From Desulfurispira natronophila (lineage in GTDB: Bacteria; Chrysiogenota; Chrysiogenetes; Chrysiogenales; Chrysiogenaceae): a stretch of 64,000 nucleotides of DNA. Below the pieces are notes generated by a model that saw only the letters and a list, made by a program, of their open reading frames with translations, was not told the origin of the DNA and made no database searches. How positions within the stretch are numbered: the first letter of the stretch is position 1; every line of letters starts with the position of its first letter. Of this stretch, positions 61,673 to 64,000 are shown piece after piece. The DNA lies in NCBI RefSeq assembly GCF_014203025.1, contig NZ_JACHID010000004.1, forward strand, positions 1 through 64,000. The letters are read 5' to 3'. A program made the position numbers and the translations under genes.

Positions 61673-61701
61673 AATATATGCGACACTGCGGCAGTCGTCA
61701 A
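61673..61701 (-). promoter_or_regulatory. promoter with palindromic spacer ahead of the Com-like gene
   Basis: On the minus strand TTGACG (61696-61701) and TATATT (61673-61678) are exactly 17 bases apart, about 60 bases before the Com-like start codon. The spacer contains the near-perfect palindrome ACTGCCGCAGT, a likely repressor or activator site between the promoter elements. Confidence 0.55.
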
Positions 61702-61803
61702 TAATAAAATTCACCTTATCTAACAATTTAATGTGGCATATCCTTGCATGTTTTCGCCACCCCCAGAATTTCATAGAGTTCCAGCGTACTGCTCAAGCGA
61801 GAC

Positions 61804-62544
61804 TTACTCATGGTAACGATGCACTACACTGCGGCACCAAAGTAGTATGATACCCAACAGTAAAGTGGAATAAGCCAGTGAAAATATGATTGTCATGCTG
61901 AACTCCTGGGCACGCATGATCGCATTGATATGGGTGAGGGGCAGCAGGGATAGCAATGACACGACGGCTGAGGGCATGCCGTCAAGGGGAAAGAAGGTTC
62001 CGCTGAAGAAGGCCATTGGCATGATAATAAAGTTAGTGAAGAGGGCCATGTCCTCAATGTCGTTAATGAACACTCCCACCAGAAGTCCCAATGCGGCAAA
62101 GAGGGTTACATTAAGCAGCAAGGAGAGCAGGGAAAAAAATGTGAACGGAAATATGCCGAAAAGCAAGATGCCTGCCAGGGCCACCAGGAAAGCTGCCAGC
62201 AGGCCCCGAAGGGCACCGGCCATGATGTATCCCCAGATAAGCACCATGGGTGAAGCGGGGGAAATAAGGAGTGACTGCCAGTGGCGGGTCAGAAGGCGGC
62301 CCATGCCGGTTGAGTTGGCGCTGAGGTTGAAGGCGTTGGTCATGGAGGCCATGGCAACGATGCCAGGGAGTAAAAACTGTACGTAGGAGCCTCCTCCTTC
62401 CAGTTGCACCCGGTGCCCAAGTCCCAGGCCGAAGGCTGCCAGGTAAATCAGGGGAAAGAAGATGGTTGAAAAGACATAACCGGGCCGCAGCAGTTTGCGG
62501 CGCAGAAGGGAAACCTCCCGGTAGAGTACGGGGTTATGGTACAT
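61804..62544 (-). CDS. ABC-2 type transporter permease
   Basis: This 246-residue inner-membrane protein with about six helices belongs to the NodJ/DrrB-like ABC-2 family. The signature region FALGLLVGVFINDIEDMALFTNFIIMP-like (ALGLLVGVFINDIEDMALF) and MAFFSGTFFPLDGMP are typical. It pairs with the ATPase whose gene it overlaps by 11 bases. The ATG at 62544, with AAGGAA upstream, starts MYHNPVLYREVSLLRRKLL. A longer frame is open upstream within the ATPase gene. Export of a drug, lipid or glycan is expected; substrate unknown. Confidence 0.87.
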   Translation of the reverse strand: MYHNPVLYREVSLLRRKLLRPGYVFSTIFFPLIYLAAFGLGLGHRVQLEGGGSYVQFLLPGIVAMASMTNAFNLSANSTGMGRLLTRHWQSLLISPASPMVLIWGYIMAGALRGLLAAFLVALAGILLFGIFPFTFFSLLSLLLNVTLFAALGLLVGVFINDIEDMALFTNFIIMPMAFFSGTFFPLDGMPSAVVSLLSLLPLTHINAIMRAQEFSMTIIFSLAYSTLLLGIILLWCRSVVHRYHE

Positions 62545-63328
62545 AGCAAGGTTCCTTGGTGTGACTTTGCCGGGTAAAGTGCAGAAAGATATCTTCCAGT
62601 GAGGGTTTTCGGGTGGGGGCATGATCTGGATGTGGCCGGTGCGGTTCTTGGGAGTGACTGGGCTCAAGGCTTGCCTGAAGCTGGGCCAGACTGCCCTGGG
62701 CCAGGAGCTTGCCAGCATGGAGAATACCAATGCGGGAGCAAAGGGACTGGGCTTCTTCCATGTAGTGGGTGGTCAGTACCACGGTGATGCCCTGGGCAGC
62801 AATGTCCCTGACGGTTTGCCAGAGCTGGTGGCGCACCTGGGGGTCCAGGCCGATGCTGGGTTCATCCATGAAGAGCACCTGGGGTTCACACAGTAATGCC
62901 CGGGCAATCAGCAGGCGGCGCTGCTGACCACCAGAGAACTGGACGACGGGCTGATGGCGTTCGTTCCACAGGCCAACGGCCTTGAGTTGTCGCTCAATCG
63001 CTGCAGGCAGGTGGGGCATTCGATAGAGTAACCCCTGAATTGCCAGGTTCTCCCAGGCACTCAGTTCCCGGTCCAGGTTACGTTCCTGCGGTACCAGTCC
63101 GATGATGGAGCGTATGTGGCTGCGGTGTCGCACAATATCCTTGCCATCTATCAGGACACGGCCACTGTCAGGCCGGGCCAGGGTGGTGAGGATCTTCATG
63201 GTGGTCGTCTTGCCGGCGCCATTCACCCCCAGTAAGCCATAGACCTCGCCAGCATTGACCCGAAAACTTATGTCATCGAGCACGATTGTATTCTTGTATG
63301 CCTTGCACAGGCTTTCAACCTGAATCAT
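62534..63328 (-). CDS. ABC-2 type transporter ATP-binding protein
   Basis: This 264-residue ATPase has Walker A GLLGVNGAGKTTTMKIL, signature VVQFSGGQQRRLLIARALL, Walker B QVLFMDEPSIGLDPQVRHQL and the switch His in LTTHYMEEAQSL. It belongs to the DrrA/NodI/CcmA-type group that powers ABC-2 exporters and is coupled to the permease gene downstream. The C-terminal tail is His/Pro-rich (SHSQEPHRPHPDHAPTRK). Confidence 0.92.
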   Translation of the reverse strand: MIQVESLCKAYKNTIVLDDISFRVNAGEVYGLLGVNGAGKTTTMKILTTLARPDSGRVLIDGKDIVRHRSHIRSIIGLVPQERNLDRELSAWENLAIQGLLYRMPHLPAAIERQLKAVGLWNERHQPVVQFSGGQQRRLLIARALLCEPQVLFMDEPSIGLDPQVRHQLWQTVRDIAAQGITVVLTTHYMEEAQSLCSRIGILHAGKLLAQGSLAQLQASLEPSHSQEPHRPHPDHAPTRKPSLEDIFLHFTRQSHTKEPCYVP

Positions 63329-63381
63329 GGGTTTCCTTTCACAGTGCAGATCCGAAGCGCCGACAGGTCCCGGCGTTTCCC

Positions 63382-64000
63382 TTAATCAAGTACATAGCGC
63401 AGGGGAAAGCGCAGGGACTCTGATGATGACCCGGAAAGGTCAGCCACAAAGTTACGTGCGACCCGTTCCAGGGTCTGTTCGGCGGCACGTCTGAGCAGGC
63501 GATGGCTGCCCTGCTCTTCGATGAGAAACTCCACCAGGCGACCCTGTTCGTCGAGAGTAACCGTAATCATCAACTCCCCTTCCAGGCCCATGCGCCGCGC
63601 TGGCAGGGGGTAGAACTTCTCCGACTCCACGGCGCGCAGCAATTCATCCAGCAGGTCTGCCTGCCGCTGTGATTCATGCGCGACCTGGTTGACGGGTGTG
63701 TTTGTCTCAATCATCTCCGGCAAAACCTCAAACTCAATATCTGCTGGTGGAGCGTCTGCTGTTTCCTGAATCACTTCATCTGGAACCTGCTCAACCTCTT
63801 CAACGATCGATTCAGGTTTAGATGTGTTTTTTCGAACCGGTTCAAATTCTTTATTTGTTCGCTCGAGTTCAAGCTCAGGTGCAATTTCACGCGCCTTTTC
63901 TAGCGTTGCGTCCACCGGTTTTGTCGGAGCTTGTTCTGCCGGTGGTTCGGGCAAGGTTACGGGCTTGACGACCGGTGGCGGTGGGGGACTGGGAATCTCC
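63382..64000 (-). CDS. TonB-like energy transducer, C-terminal part (start outside window)
   Basis: The visible 205 codons are a Pro-rich segment (PSPPPPPVVKPVTLPEPPAE) and an acidic/charged linker that would span the periplasm. The C-terminal domain follows (GLEGELMITVTLDEQGRLVE, ending LRFPLRYVLD), as in TonB and TonB-like proteins that transmit proton-motive energy to outer-membrane receptors. The frame is open to the window edge, so the N-terminal anchor lies beyond it. It is 53 bases upstream of the ABC ATPase gene on the same strand. Confidence 0.82.
   Translation of the reverse strand, partial: EIPSPPPPPVVKPVTLPEPPAEQAPTKPVDATLEKAREIAPELELERTNKEFEPVRKNTSKPESIVEEVEQVPDEVIQETADAPPADIEFEVLPEMIETNTPVNQVAHESQRQADLLDELLRAVESEKFYPLPARRMGLEGELMITVTLDEQGRLVEFLIEEQGSHRLLRRAAEQTLERVARNFVADLSGSSSESLRFPLRYVLD

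Noticed and set aside
1-64000. tRNA, rRNA or CRISPR arrays
   Set aside because: I looked for T-loop and anticodon patterns and for regularly spaced repeats while reading and found none, though short tRNAs can be missed without a covariance search.

Overview
The window looks like chromosome of a Gram-negative, largely anaerobic or microaerophilic bacterium. Envelope genes (an LpxL-type acyltransferase, a TonB-like protein, ZnuA-type and other periplasmic binding proteins, a periplasmic NagZ-like hydrolase) point to an outer membrane. An oxygen-sensitive class III ribonucleotide reductase, a rubrerythrin-like protein and a ferrosome-like iron storage operon point to anaerobic life. The separate PurS/PurQ/small-PurL arrangement argues against an enteric-type gammaproteobacterium. 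Placement in or near Chrysiogenota or another deep-branching phylum is only a guess from gene content. Base composition is moderate, with a clear AT-rich dip over the origin, dnaN and recF.

Layout. 1-71: edge of an IS3-family transposase. 326-4177 (minus): purC-purS-purQ-purL operon. 4406-9981 (minus): universal stress protein, a GAF plus degenerate GGDEF protein, and SMC. 10117-10938: a NaChBac-type voltage-gated sodium channel, divergent from a zinc-binding protein gene (11217-12200) that has a palindromic operator candidate. 12197-22160 (minus): a MliC/META lipoprotein, an EAL protein, a histidine kinase with three solute-binding domains, a YraN-family protein, a PAS kinase and a 1014-residue TPR protein. 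22386-26185 (plus): dnaA, oriC, dnaN, recF. Genes left of the origin are almost all on the minus strand, as expected for leading-strand transcription. 26195-35813: a housekeeping mix (mog, queC, M50 protease, Gdt1-family transporter, ppsR, unknown proteins, deoxyribosyltransferase, acyltransferase, YciI, RlmI). 36051-44077 (minus): a signalling block (Dsb-like protein, REC-PAS-GGDEF, REC, hybrid kinase, HDOD). 44315-50795: mtnP, lysA-dapF-dapA-dapB, a rubrerythrin-like protein and NagZ.

The most striking region is 50882-56208. A strong sigma-70-type promoter reads into a small histidine kinase and then a tightly packed run of seven genes. These are an Arg-rich HMA-like protein, a ferritin-like membrane protein, three small Gly-rich membrane proteins, a P1B-type ATPase with S-C-A in place of C-P-C, and a further small membrane protein. 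I read this as a ferrosome (fez) operon, which builds a lipid-bounded iron compartment, with a private sensor kinase at its head.

A second notable locus is 57351-60645. A cobalamin riboswitch precedes a class III ribonucleotide reductase operon in which the glycyl-radical C-terminus is a separate 57-residue protein encoded between nrdD and nrdG. B12 shutting off the class III enzyme would make sense if a B12-dependent class II enzyme is encoded elsewhere. The right end carries a Com-like zinc-finger protein with a DUF2325 protein, an ABC-2 exporter pair and the end of a TonB-like protein. I saw no tRNA, rRNA or CRISPR array.
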